Of a stretch of DNA of 13,263 nt, positions 1 through 6,896 are shown in pieces. The translations under genes were made by a program, and so were the position numbers. The notes below the pieces were generated by a model. That model did not search any database. It was not told the DNA's origin and worked only from the letters and a program-made list of their open reading frames with translations. The first letter of the stretch is position 1. Each line of letters starts with the position of its first letter. This DNA comes from UBA993 sp964485855 (GTDB lineage: Bacteria > Bacillota > Dethiobacteria > DTU022), in contig CAZAKI010000047.1 of assembly GCA_964485855.1 (NCBI GenBank), positions 1 to 13,263 on the forward strand. Reading direction: 5' to 3'.

Positions 1-54
1 CGAAATCGTGTGTGCCGCAAGGCACCGTGGGTTCGAATCCCACTCTCTCCGCCA
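1..54 (+). tRNA. tRNA-Ser(CGA), 3' part, cut by the window edge
   Basis: Only the 3' part is present, beginning at the anticodon. The first bases read CGA followed by AA, which fits anticodon CGA plus the end of the anticodon loop, then the 3' side of the anticodon stem (6-10). A long variable arm follows, with a GTGCC/GGCAC stem around 12-25, as expected for serine tRNA. The T-arm GTGGG-TTCGAAT-CCCAC and acceptor strand TCTCTCC come next, then discriminator G and an encoded CCA (52-54). Such a tRNA reads UCG codons. The 5' half lies outside the window, so the anticodon call assumes the usual loop geometry. Confidence 0.9.
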
Positions 55-67
55 GAAAACCGGAAGG

Positions 68-101
68 GCGAACCCATAACTGCTGGGTTCGCACCTTTTT
101 C
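68..101 (+). terminator. Rho-independent terminator after tRNA-Ser(CGA)
   Basis: A perfect nine-base-pair stem, GCGAACCCA (68-76) with TGGGTTCGC (84-92), has a seven-base loop and is followed by a T-run at 96-100. It lies 13 bases after the tRNA CCA end, so it would end that tRNA transcript. Confidence 0.85.
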
Positions 102-127
102 TTCACACCACCCTGACCTGGGCGGTG

Positions 128-156
128 TTGAAAGGTCCGCCTATTCATTGTATAAT
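128..156 (+). promoter_or_regulatory. Sigma-A-type promoter for tRNA-Ser(GGA) and SRP RNA
   Basis: TTGAAA (128-133) and TATAAT (151-156) are separated by 17 bases, close to the housekeeping consensus. Initiation would fall near 163, about 26 bases before the tRNA-Ser(GGA) gene. No other promoter is visible between this tRNA and the SRP RNA, so it probably drives both, and perhaps the protein genes downstream. Confidence 0.8.
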
Positions 157-188
157 AAGCGCGTTACTGAAAGATGTTCGTCCGGCAT

Positions 189-280
189 GGAGAGATGGCT
201 GAGTTGGTCGAAGGCGCTCGCCTGGAAAGCGAGTAACGGTGTTAAGCCGTTCGAGGGTTCGAATCCCTCTCTCTCCGCCA
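189..280 (+). tRNA. tRNA-Ser(GGA)
   Basis: A complete serine tRNA. The acceptor strands GGAGAGA (189-195) and TCTCTCC (270-276) pair fully. The anticodon stem CTCGC/GCGAG encloses the loop CT-GGA-AA with anticodon GGA at 224-226, which reads UCC and UCU. The long variable arm has the stem AACGG/CCGTT, typical of class II tRNAs. The T-arm is GAGGG-TTCGAAT-CCCTC, and discriminator G plus CCA are encoded (277-280). It starts about 26 bases after the predicted transcription start and ends 12 bases before the SRP RNA, so the two are probably made on one transcript and separated by tRNA processing. Confidence 0.97.
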
Positions 281-292
281 CTAAAATCAAGT

Positions 293-564
293 TTGGCCGT
301 GCTAGACGGGGAGGTAGCGGTGCCCTGAACCCGCAATCCGCTATAGCGGGGTTTAATTCCTGTCCCCGGCCGCGCATTTTTGGGGCCAGCGCCGGGTAAG
401 TGGTGTTGAGGGCTCGGTCCCGTGCGGCGCAGGCTCATGAATCCCGTCAGGTCCGGAAGGAAGCAGCGGTAAGTGAGATAATGCGGGTGCCACGGGAGCG
501 CCGGGCCGGAGCTAACTGCCTGGTTAGCGCCTGGAAGTGACGGTCAAAGGCAGGTGCGCGGCCA
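293..564 (+). ncRNA. ffs: Signal recognition particle RNA (large, Bacillus type)
   Basis: This is the 6S-like/scRNA form of SRP RNA with an Alu domain, about 270 bases long as in Bacillus and Clostridia. The 5' part (about 297-326) matches the Bacillus Alu domain, including the GGGGAGGTAGCGGTGCCCTG block. The S-domain apex is at 446-467 with the conserved CAGGTCCGGAAGGAAGCAGC and its GGAA tetraloop at 455-458, the Ffh binding site. The ends pair: GGCCGTGC (295-302) with GCGCGGCC (556-563), one G-U wobble. It scaffolds Ffh for co-translational targeting of membrane and secreted proteins. The exact ends are estimates. No terminator is visible after it, and the next gene starts three bases beyond the closing helix. 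Confidence 0.96.
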
Positions 565-566
565 TT

Positions 567-980
567 ATGTTTCAAAAAAAACTGGTTATCAGTGTGCTGC
601 CGGAAAAATACGGCGTTTACCGCCTGGCAGGCGGGGCGACGGTTTCTAAGCCCGGCGATGCGGACAGCGGTTTTTTTTCGCTGACGCAAACGGCCGACGA
701 AACGTCGGTTGTCTGCCGGGAAGAGTTAATCCCAGAAAACTACCCGCAGGAAAAGGGATTTTGTCTTCTAAAAATTGAAGGTCCACTGGATTTTAGCCTC
801 ACCGGCATTCTTTCTTCGCTGCTGACGCCGCTTGCCGCCGCCGGAATCGCCGTCTTTACCATTTCCACTTTTGATACCGACTACCTGTTAATCAAAGAAG
901 CGAAACTGGACGCAGCGCTTTCCGCCCTGCAGCCAGTAGCGGTTGTGAAGGGCTGCAAATCCGAGGAGGATCAACATTGA
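567..980 (+). CDS. ACT-domain protein, ACT_7/CASTOR-like family
   Basis: A small protein of 137 residues. Its second half carries the block EGPLDFSLTGIL (71-82) and a following stretch ending FDTDYLLIK (102-110), which I recognise as the hallmark of the ACT_7 / COG3603 family. Members have tandem ACT-like folds, and ACT domains generally bind small ligands such as amino acids. The ligand and role here are unknown. I chose the ATG at 567. An in-frame GTG at 537 would start inside the SRP RNA and lies in its conserved part. The ribosome binding site is weak (AGGTG at 552-556) and also lies in the SRP RNA. The TGA stop overlaps the dnaX TTG start by four bases (977-980), implying translational coupling. 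Family call fairly secure, start less so. Confidence 0.8.
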   Translation: MFQKKLVISVLPEKYGVYRLAGGATVSKPGDADSGFFSLTQTADETSVVCREELIPENYPQEKGFCLLKIEGPLDFSLTGILSSLLTPLAAAGIAVFTISTFDTDYLLIKEAKLDAALSALQPVAVVKGCKSEEDQH

Positions 981-2761
981 CTTATCTCAGTCTTTACCGG
1001 CGGCAGCGGCCGCAGACTTTTGCCGCAATGACGGGACAGGAGCATATTACCCGCACACTCAGTAATGCCCTGCTCCAGGAGCGCCTGGCTCACGCATACC
1101 TTTTTTGCGGACCGCGCGGTACGGGAAAAACCACCGCAGCAAAAATACTGGCCCGGGCCATGAACTGCGAACACTATCCCACAGCCGAACCCTGCGGAAA
1201 GTGTCCGCCCTGCCTTAATATCGGCGCCGGGGTATCGATTGATGTGATCGAAATGGATGCCGCCTCCAACCGCGGGATTGACGAGATCAGGGAACTGCGG
1301 GAAAGATCGCGTTTTGCCAGCGGTGAAAGCCGCTTCAAGGTTTATATTATCGATGAGGCGCACATGCTAACGCCTGAAGCCTGCAATGCCTTTCTGAAAA
1401 CCCTCGAGGAACCGCCGCGTAATGTAGTTTTTATTCTGGCCACCACCGATCCTTCACGTCTGCCGGCAACGATTGTATCGCGCTGCCAGCGCTTTGATTT
1501 CCACCTGCTGACCGGCGAGCAGATTCGCAGCCGCCTGGAGCTGATCTTAAAGGAAGAGGGATGGCAGGCCGAAGATGAAGCGTTAAAACTGATTGCCCGA
1601 CTCGCTGAAGGCTCGCTGCGCGATGCCCTGGGCATTCTCGAACAGTGTGCTGCGTATGGTGAAGAAACGATCAAAGCTGAACATGTCCGGGTTGTTACCG
1701 GGGCGACCCGTTCGGAAACGGTGCTTGAACTGGTCAGGGCTGCTCTCAATAACGATCTGGACAGCGGTTTGCAGCAGATCAATGAAGTTGTCTACGGGGG
1801 CCGGGACTTAACCCTCTTCATGCGGGACCTGACTTTGGCTTTCAGCAGGCTGTTGTTGCCTGCTGAAAAGACACAGTTACTGGGGACAGATCGCTTTGCC
1901 GGTGATGAAGACTTACCGGGTAAAGGCGAGCAACCAGTTGAGCGTCACCTGCTGCTTGATGCGGTAGAGCTTCTCTATCAAACGGCGTCGGAGCTGCGTA
2001 ACGCTCATTTCCCGCAGTATTTATTGGAAATTTTTTTCATCAGGCTGCTCCGGGTATTGCACGGCAAGCTGAAGCCAGCCCCCGGATTACACCTGGACGA
2101 AGTTGTCTCCGGTCAGCGGGAGAAAACGGCTGCCGCAGCTCCTGCCGAAGCAGCCGGCCCGGTTGGGAAAAGTAAAGATGGTGACAGCGGTGCTGCGCAA
2201 AAAGAACCATCCGAAGAGCAGCCGGCCAGTGAAGAAGTTACCGTTAAGGGGGACAAAGTTGAGGGGGATAAACAGCCGTCTGCCGAACCGCCGTTGCAAA
2301 ATGGTGAACGACTGGCCGGTCTGCTTGAAGCCTGGCCGGATTTACTGGAAGAGATCAAGAAACGGCAGAAAACTACCGCCGCCTGGCTTGAGCCGGCTGC
2401 CGTGATCGATTGCCGCGGTCACCTGGTCAAACTTGCATATGCCCCTGAATACGATATCCACCGGCTACGCATCATGGAAGAGAGTCACCGCAAGTTGGTT
2501 GAAACGGTGTTATCCAGGTTTTTTCAAATCAAGATGGAACTAAAAGCGATTATCGTAGAAGATGAAGAACTTTTTGCTGCAAAAAAGGCTGTTTCAAGTG
2601 AGGGAACAACAACCCGGTCTGAAGCCGAAACGGTAGCTGACCAATCTAATTCCCAGTTTAAAGAAAAAGAATCCTCTGAGCCTGCTCCGGTTGAGAAAAA
2701 AACAATCAGGGTTGAAGACGCCCAACGGGTGCTCGGCGGAAAAATAATTGATCACCATTGA
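977..2761 (+). CDS. dnaX: DNA polymerase III subunit gamma/tau
   Basis: The ATPase motor of the clamp loader, which loads the beta clamp on primed DNA and, as tau, links polymerase cores. The 594 residues show an AAA+ module: Walker A GPRGTGKTT (45-53), zinc cysteines C64, C73, C76 and C79, Walker B DEAH (126-129), the SRC motif with the arginine finger (R169) and sensor 2 GSLRDAL (212-218). A helical collar domain follows. From about residue 375 to 440 there is a low-complexity Ala/Glu/Lys linker, then a folded C-terminal domain (about 443-530) and an acidic tail. The TTG start has a strong GAGGAGGA site (963-970) six bases upstream and overlaps the previous stop. An in-frame A_AAA_AAG heptamer lies at 2581-2587 (see findings). 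Length is normal for Bacillota. Confidence 0.98.
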   Translation: MTYLSLYRRQRPQTFAAMTGQEHITRTLSNALLQERLAHAYLFCGPRGTGKTTAAKILARAMNCEHYPTAEPCGKCPPCLNIGAGVSIDVIEMDAASNRGIDEIRELRERSRFASGESRFKVYIIDEAHMLTPEACNAFLKTLEEPPRNVVFILATTDPSRLPATIVSRCQRFDFHLLTGEQIRSRLELILKEEGWQAEDEALKLIARLAEGSLRDALGILEQCAAYGEETIKAEHVRVVTGATRSETVLELVRAALNNDLDSGLQQINEVVYGGRDLTLFMRDLTLAFSRLLLPAEKTQLLGTDRFAGDEDLPGKGEQPVERHLLLDAVELLYQTASELRNAHFPQYLLEIFFIRLLRVLHGKLKPAPGLHLDEVVSGQREKTAAAAPAEAAGPVGKSKDGDSGAAQKEPSEEQPASEEVTVKGDKVEGDKQPSAEPPLQNGERLAGLLEAWPDLLEEIKKRQKTTAAWLEPAAVIDCRGHLVKLAYAPEYDIHRLRIMEESHRKLVETVLSRFFQIKMELKAIIVEDEELFAAKKAVSSEGTTTRSEAETVADQSNSQFKEKESSEPAPVEKKTIRVEDAQRVLGGKIIDHH

Positions 2762-2775
2762 AAGGAGCATGCTCC

Positions 2776-3096
2776 ATGCCAAACGGAGGAATGAACAAGA
2801 TGATGAAGCAGCTGCAGAAAGCCCAGGCTGAAATGGGCCGCCTGCAGGAAGAGCTTGCCGCAAAAACGCTTGAGTGCACCAGCGGTGGCGGCGCAGTCAG
2901 GGTGGTGGCCAGCGGCAGTAAAAGCCTGGTTTCGCTGCAGATTGATCCGGAAGCGATCAGCGCCGACAACAAAGAAATGCTTGAAGATATGATCGTTGCT
3001 GCTGTCAACGAGGCATTCAAGAGGGTTGATGAGATGGTGGCCGGTGAAATGCAAAAAATGGCCGGAGGCCTGAATCTGCCCCCGGGGATGTTTTAA
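2776..3096 (+). CDS. ebfC: YbaB/EbfC family nucleoid-associated protein
   Basis: A 106-residue protein of the YbaB/EbfC family, small dimeric DNA-binding proteins thought to coat the nucleoid and often placed between dnaX and recR, exactly as here. Visible features are a Met/Gln/Lys-rich N-terminal helix (about 1-30, likely coiled coil), the core SGGGAVRVVASGSKSLVSLQ around 38-57, and a C-terminal helix ending in a Gly/Pro/Met tail. I chose the ATG at 2776, which has AAAGGAG (2761-2767) eight bases upstream. An upstream TTG at 2758 overlaps dnaX and has no ribosome binding site. The ATG at 2791 has its GGAGGA directly abutting, which is too close. The stop at 3094-3096 touches the recR start. 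Confidence 0.95.
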   Translation: MPNGGMNKMMKQLQKAQAEMGRLQEELAAKTLECTSGGGAVRVVASGSKSLVSLQIDPEAISADNKEMLEDMIVAAVNEAFKRVDEMVAGEMQKMAGGLNLPPGMF

Positions 3097-3693
3097 ATGA
3101 TATATCCCGCTTCACTTAAGAAGTTGGTAGAGGTTTTGTGCCGCTTCCCGGGTATTGGCCCCAAGTCGGCCCAGCGGCTTGCTTTTTTTCTGCTCAGCTG
3201 TTCCCGCGAGGAGGTCGTGACCATTGCCCGGGCGATGGTCGAAGCGAAGGACAAGCTCGATTTTTGCCAAGTTTGCGGCTGCCTGGCCGAAAGCGGGCTG
3301 TGCCCTTACTGCAGTGATCAAGGGCGGGATCAAACCCTTTTATGTATAATCCAGGAACCGCGCGATGTTTTGGTCATCGAGCGTACCGGTCAGTACCGGG
3401 GATTGTATCATGTTTTACACGGGGCTCTCTCGCCCCTTGACGGGATCGGTCCCGAGGAGCTGCGCCTTGACCACTTGGTGCAGCGCATTGAGGAGAGCCG
3501 GATTGATGAAGTGATTATTGCGACCAATCCGAATGTTGAAGGCGATGCCACCGCCGGTTACCTGGCCCGTCTTTTAAAGCCGCATCAGGTCAAAGTGACG
3601 CGAATCGCTTTCGGCCTGCCGGTTGGCGGCGATATCGAGTACGCCGACGATCTCACGTTGAGCCGCGCCCTTGATGGGCGGCGTGAGATGTAG
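3097..3693 (+). CDS. recR: Recombination mediator protein RecR
   Basis: RecR works with RecO (and RecF) to load RecA on SSB-covered single-stranded DNA during gap repair. The 198-residue length is typical. It has the helix-hairpin-helix PGIGPKSAQRLAF (18-30), the four-cysteine zinc site C57, C60, C69 and C72, a Toprim domain from about 79 to 173 with HVLHGALSPLDGIGP near 104-118 and TNPNVEGDATAGYLA near 143-157, and the C-terminal FGLPVGGDIEYADDLTL. Where the Toprim motif of E. coli has Glu, this protein has Gln (Q85), as in B. subtilis RecR, so I do not read it as a defect. The ATG follows the ebfC stop without a gap, and a GGGG stretch near 3084-3087 may serve as ribosome binding site. It ends six bases from the convergent DUF3786 gene with no terminator visible between them. 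Confidence 0.98.
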   Translation: MIYPASLKKLVEVLCRFPGIGPKSAQRLAFFLLSCSREEVVTIARAMVEAKDKLDFCQVCGCLAESGLCPYCSDQGRDQTLLCIIQEPRDVLVIERTGQYRGLYHVLHGALSPLDGIGPEELRLDHLVQRIEESRIDEVIIATNPNVEGDATAGYLARLLKPHQVKVTRIAFGLPVGGDIEYADDLTLSRALDGRREM

Positions 3694-3699
3694 CGGTAG

Positions 3700-4317
3700 T
3701 TAAAGCAGTTTTTTCATGGCTCCATTTACCAGTGCCGGTAGATGGGCATAATCCTCGGTTGGCAGGTAGGAAGAGGCAGCCTGATCGAAGAGGATGTTTG
3801 CCGAGGCCGGCAGTTCTTCGTCTCCCGGCCAGATGGTAAAACAGAGCGGGACCCGGGGCAGGACAGGGATAACCATGCTGATACCGCTCATCTTCTGTTC
3901 GATGCCGCCCAGCCTGGCAGCGGCTTGCTTGAAATCAGCGGGACGATCACCGAAGGTCTGCAAAAAGGGAGTGATGGCCCTCTTCTGGAAAGGGCTGGTG
4001 TAGATATCGCCACCAGGCAGGTGGCGGTAGGCAATCCACTGCCCCGTCAGCGGGGTGCCGTCGGCGGTGTTCAGGTAGTGCAGGATAATAATTGAGTTGT
4101 ACAGCGCTGCTTCTTCCCCGTTTTCTTTGCTGATTACCCCATCGGGATGGACAACGCAATAATTTTCGCCGATAAACGGGACCATTAATTGATTGCGGTC
4201 GCGCATAAATTCAACTCCGGCCTGCAGGGCGATTTTTTCCGGATCAAATTCCGCAAACCTGTCCACAGCCTGTTTCATGGTTTCTTCGAGATTAAAGTAA
4301 CTGCGTTTTTTTTCCAT
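3700..4317 (-). CDS. DUF3786 domain protein, function unknown
   Basis: A 205-residue protein that I recognise as DUF3786 from its overall pattern: a central region with ILHYLNTADGTPLTGQWIAY (about 78-97) and LPGG, then an FGDRPADF stretch, a glycine pair (LGG), LPRVPLCFTIWPGDEELPA, and ILFDQAASSYLPTED near the C terminus. The family is mostly seen in anaerobic bacteria and archaea and has no assigned activity. No signal peptide, membrane segment or cysteine cluster is visible, so it is probably cytoplasmic. I chose the ATG at 4317 because GGAG lies five bases upstream on this strand. The in-frame ATG at 4335 and the TTG at 4356 lack a ribosome binding site. It is the second gene of a minus-strand pair, 39 bases after the hydrolase stop. 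Confidence 0.8.
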   Translation of the reverse strand: MEKKRSYFNLEETMKQAVDRFAEFDPEKIALQAGVEFMRDRNQLMVPFIGENYCVVHPDGVISKENGEEAALYNSIIILHYLNTADGTPLTGQWIAYRHLPGGDIYTSPFQKRAITPFLQTFGDRPADFKQAAARLGGIEQKMSGISMVIPVLPRVPLCFTIWPGDEELPASANILFDQAASSYLPTEDYAHLPALVNGAMKKLL

Positions 4318-4356
4318 GTTCTCTCCACTCTCCATCTGATTTAGAGGGTCAGGCAA

Positions 4357-5127
4357 CTAGTTTTTTTCGCCAGTCAGTTCGGTGATGAAGCGGTTGATTG
4401 CTTCGTTTACAGCTTCCGGTTTTTCCAGCATGACCATGTGTCCGGCTCCTTCAATGATTTCAATGCGGCTCCAGGGCAGCTGCTCTTCAAGAAAACGGCT
4501 ATACTTGACCGGGGTCAGGCGGTCCTCTGTTCCGCAGATGATCAGCGCCGGTATCGTGATCCGGGGTAGCTGGGGACTGACGTCGAAGTTGTCGCAGGCG
4601 CTTAAATCGGCATAAAAAATTTCAGGCGCACAGGAGGCGACCTCTTCCCTGCCCTTGGTCAGCAGTTGTTCAGGGGCAGCGGGGCCGTAGAGAAAATCTG
4701 AAAAATCGGCGGGAACAGTTCCAGCCCGCAGCGCTTCCAGAAAAGCAGGCAGGACCCGAAGCCGGCTGCCCGTTCCAACCAGGATCAACCCGGTTACCTG
4801 TTCGGGGTAGTGGAGAGCATAGTCGATGGCGATGGCGCCGCCAAGTGAATGACCGGCCGGGATAAATTGATCAAGCCCGGCTGCCTGGCTGAACTGGTGC
4901 AGCCAATCGCGGTAGAGGGCAACACTATGCAAAGGTTGGCCTGCCGAGCGTCCATGGCCGGGCAAGTCAACCGCGATGGGGTTGGCTTTTCCCTTAAGCC
5001 CCTTTAATTGGTAGAGCCAGTGATGATGTCCGCCGCCTGATCCGTGACAAAAAACGATCGGCACTCCCGGCAGACTGTGATCCCCGGCGTAGTAAACCGG
5101 TTTGTTGTTAACCTTCAGGCAGGGCAT
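4357..5127 (-). CDS. Alpha/beta-fold hydrolase
   Basis: A 256-residue single-domain hydrolase of the large alpha/beta superfamily, without signal peptide. The oxyanion-hole motif CHGSGGGHHHW is at 27-37, the conserved DLPGHGRS at 54-61, the nucleophile elbow GHSLGG at 92-97 with Ser94, the acid in GTEDRLTP (Asp202) and the base in GAGHMVMLEKP (His230), so the catalytic triad Ser94-Asp202-His230 is complete. A lid region lies at about 120-185. The family covers esterases, thioesterases, C-C hydrolases and others, and the substrate cannot be told from sequence. The ATG has a strong AGGAGGAA about nine bases upstream. It leads a two-gene minus-strand unit with the DUF3786 gene and is divergent from guaB. 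Confidence 0.92.
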   Translation of the reverse strand: MPCLKVNNKPVYYAGDHSLPGVPIVFCHGSGGGHHHWLYQLKGLKGKANPIAVDLPGHGRSAGQPLHSVALYRDWLHQFSQAAGLDQFIPAGHSLGGAIAIDYALHYPEQVTGLILVGTGSRLRVLPAFLEALRAGTVPADFSDFLYGPAAPEQLLTKGREEVASCAPEIFYADLSACDNFDVSPQLPRITIPALIICGTEDRLTPVKYSRFLEEQLPWSRIEIIEGAGHMVMLEKPEAVNEAINRFITELTGEKN

Positions 5128-5251
5128 TGATCAGTTCCTCCTACTCATTATGGTGCTCTGTCTGTTATTCTTGATCGGGGTTCGCTATTCCTTCAGCGGT
5201 GCCTGCCAGGCCATCGCTGAAAGAGCAGATCCGGCGCAACAATGCCTGTGG
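5128..5251. other. Hydrolase/guaB divergent spacer with a long imperfect hairpin
   Basis: The spacer between the hydrolase and the guaB promoter holds one clear structure: TTCAGCG (5192-5198) pairs with CGCTGAA (5215-5221), and inside it GCCT (5201-5204) pairs with AGGC (5208-5211). No T-run follows on either strand, so it is not a terminator. I found no convincing minus-strand promoter for the hydrolase, although one must exist. Confidence 0.5.
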
Positions 5252-5280
5252 TTGACACTGGTTTGGGCGTTTGTTATGAT
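5252..5280 (+). promoter_or_regulatory. Sigma-A-type extended -10 promoter of guaB
   Basis: Perfect TTGACA (5252-5257), 17-base spacer, TATGAT (5275-5280), with the extended -10 TG at 5272-5273. Transcription would start near 5287, giving a leader of under 40 bases, too short for a purine riboswitch. Confidence 0.85.
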
Positions 5281-5324
5281 CAGGTCAATATCTATCAGCT
5301 AAGAGCATACGGGAGGACGGCACC

Positions 5325-6779
5325 TTGCAAAATGAAAAATTTTCCTGGGAAGGTATTACTTTTGATGATGTGCTCCTGGTGCCCGCCCATTCGAAGATTT
5401 CACCGCGCGATGTCGATATTTCAACCCGCCTCAGCCGTAATATCAAAATCAACCTGCCGCTGCTCTCAGCCGGGATGGATACCGTTACCGAATCAAGAAT
5501 GGCCATTGCCATCGCCCGTGAAGGCGGTATCGGCATTATTCATCGTAACATGAATATTGAGAAACAGGCAGAAGAAGTCGACAAAGTCAAGCGTTCCGAA
5601 CACGGGGTCATTACCAACCCCTTTCGTCTTGGCCCGGAAAATACCCTGAATGATGCGGCCGCGCTGATGGAACGCTACCGGATTTCCGGTGTTCCGGTAA
5701 CCGTCGGTGAGAAACTGGTGGGCATCATCACCAACCGGGACCTGCGTTTTGAGGAAGACTATACGCGCCCCATTGGCGAAGCGATGACCCGCGAAAACCT
5801 GGTTACCGCCCCGGTTGGCACCACCCTGAAAGAAGCCCAGGAAATTTTACGTCGTTACAAGATTGAAAAATTGCCTATTGTCGATGATCAGTTTAACTTA
5901 AAAGGGCTGATCACCATTAAGGATATTGAAAAGACGATCCAGTATCCCCGCGCCTCAAAGGATCAGAATGGAAGGTTGCTGGCAGGCGCCGCTGTGGGAG
6001 TGGGACGCGATGCCGTGACCAGGGCTGAAGCGCTGGCTGCTGCCGGGGTGGATATAATCGTTGTCGATTCAGCTCACGGTCACTCACAAACAGTGATCGA
6101 CACAGTGAAGGAGATCAAGGCTCTTTTCCCCGATCTTGATGTGATGGGCGGGAATATTGCCACAGCCGAGGGAGCGCGTGATCTGATCAAAGCGGGGGCT
6201 GATGCCGTGAAGGTTGGAGTCGGACCCGGTTCGATTTGCACGACCAGGGTGATTGCCGGGATTGGCGTGCCCCAGGTTACGGCTATTTACGAGGCTGCGA
6301 AAACCGGCAGCGAGCTAGACGTTCCGGTTATTGCCGACGGCGGCATCAAGTTTAGCGGTGATATTACCAAAGCCCTGGCTGCCGGAGCTTCATCGGTGAT
6401 GATCGGTTCCCTGCTGGCGGGGACTGAAGAGAGTCCCGGCGAATTTGAAATATTCCAGGGACGCAGTTATAAAGTTTACCGGGGGATGGGCTCACTCGGA
6501 GCGATGAAAGAGGGTTCTCGTGACCGTTATTTCCAGGAGTACGAGCAGAAGCTGGTGCCGGAAGGAATTGAAGGCCGGGTTCCCTTCAGAGGGACCGTTG
6601 GTGATATGGTCTTCCAGCTGGCCGGAGGGTTAAAAGCCGGGATGGGTTACTGTGGGGTGACAACGATCCCTGACCTGCAGCAGAAGACAAGATTTATCCG
6701 TATTTCGGGAGCCGGTTTAAAGGAAAGCCATCCTCACGGGGTGCAGATTACCAAGGAAGCGCCCAATTACAGCTTTTAA
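5325..6779 (+). CDS. guaB: Inosine-5'-monophosphate dehydrogenase
   Basis: Catalyses NAD-dependent oxidation of IMP to XMP, the committed step of GMP synthesis, in the cytoplasm as a tetramer or octamer. The 484-residue protein has the full family layout: the N-terminal barrel start TFDDVLLVPAHS (12-23), two CBS domains (about 95-205) that bind adenine or guanine nucleotides in regulation, the barrel resuming with LLAGAAVGVG, the catalytic loop GPGSICTT with Cys305, the phosphate-binding IADGGIKFSGD (336-346), GMGSLGAM (387-394) and the mobile flap with the Arg401-Tyr402 pair. The TTG start has GGGAGG (5311-5316) eight bases upstream, and the nearby ATG at 5332 is out of frame. It is a single-gene unit with its own consensus promoter and terminator. 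Confidence 0.98.
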   Translation: MQNEKFSWEGITFDDVLLVPAHSKISPRDVDISTRLSRNIKINLPLLSAGMDTVTESRMAIAIAREGGIGIIHRNMNIEKQAEEVDKVKRSEHGVITNPFRLGPENTLNDAAALMERYRISGVPVTVGEKLVGIITNRDLRFEEDYTRPIGEAMTRENLVTAPVGTTLKEAQEILRRYKIEKLPIVDDQFNLKGLITIKDIEKTIQYPRASKDQNGRLLAGAAVGVGRDAVTRAEALAAAGVDIIVVDSAHGHSQTVIDTVKEIKALFPDLDVMGGNIATAEGARDLIKAGADAVKVGVGPGSICTTRVIAGIGVPQVTAIYEAAKTGSELDVPVIADGGIKFSGDITKALAAGASSVMIGSLLAGTEESPGEFEIFQGRSYKVYRGMGSLGAMKEGSRDRYFQEYEQKLVPEGIEGRVPFRGTVGDMVFQLAGGLKAGMGYCGVTTIPDLQQKTRFIRISGAGLKESHPHGVQITKEAPNYSF

Positions 6780-6800
6780 TCCGGAGCCGCTCGGTCCGGA

Positions 6801-6832
6801 ACCGCAGGCCGGCTGTGCCTGCGGTTTTTTAG
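6801..6832 (+). terminator. Rho-independent terminator of guaB
   Basis: A perfect nine-base-pair stem, ACCGCAGGC (6801-6809) with GCCTGCGGT (6817-6825), seven-base loop, followed by a run of T to 6830. It starts 21 bases after the guaB stop. A second weaker inverted repeat of TCCGGA (6780-6785 and 6795-6800) lies just before it. Confidence 0.92.
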
Positions 6833-6896
6833 CTTTCAGCTGCCGGTCGGTTACCCGGTCCTGTTTTAAATCAGGTTAAGACGAAGAGGTGTTTTT

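Noticed and set aside
10..438. Open frames on both strands across the tRNA and SRP RNA region
   Set aside because: They are translations of the two serine tRNAs and the SRP RNA 5' domain, with no ribosome binding site. The RNA genes explain the sequence.
2696..2702. Run of seven A in dnaX as a second frameshift site
   Set aside because: In the reading frame it is GAG AAA AAA ACA, which does not give the X XXY YYZ phase needed for a -1 tandem slip.
3662..3716. Hairpin near the recR end plus T-run at 3710-3716 as a terminator
   Set aside because: The GCCC/GGGC stem is short, lies inside recR, and is about 30 bases from the T-run, so it does not fit an intrinsic terminator.
5287..5324. Possible purine riboswitch or purine-repressor box before guaB
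   Set aside because: The leader is under 40 bases, too short for a purine aptamer, and I find no clear CCGAACA-type box pair. The GCGAACC on the minus strand near 5180 does not fit well.
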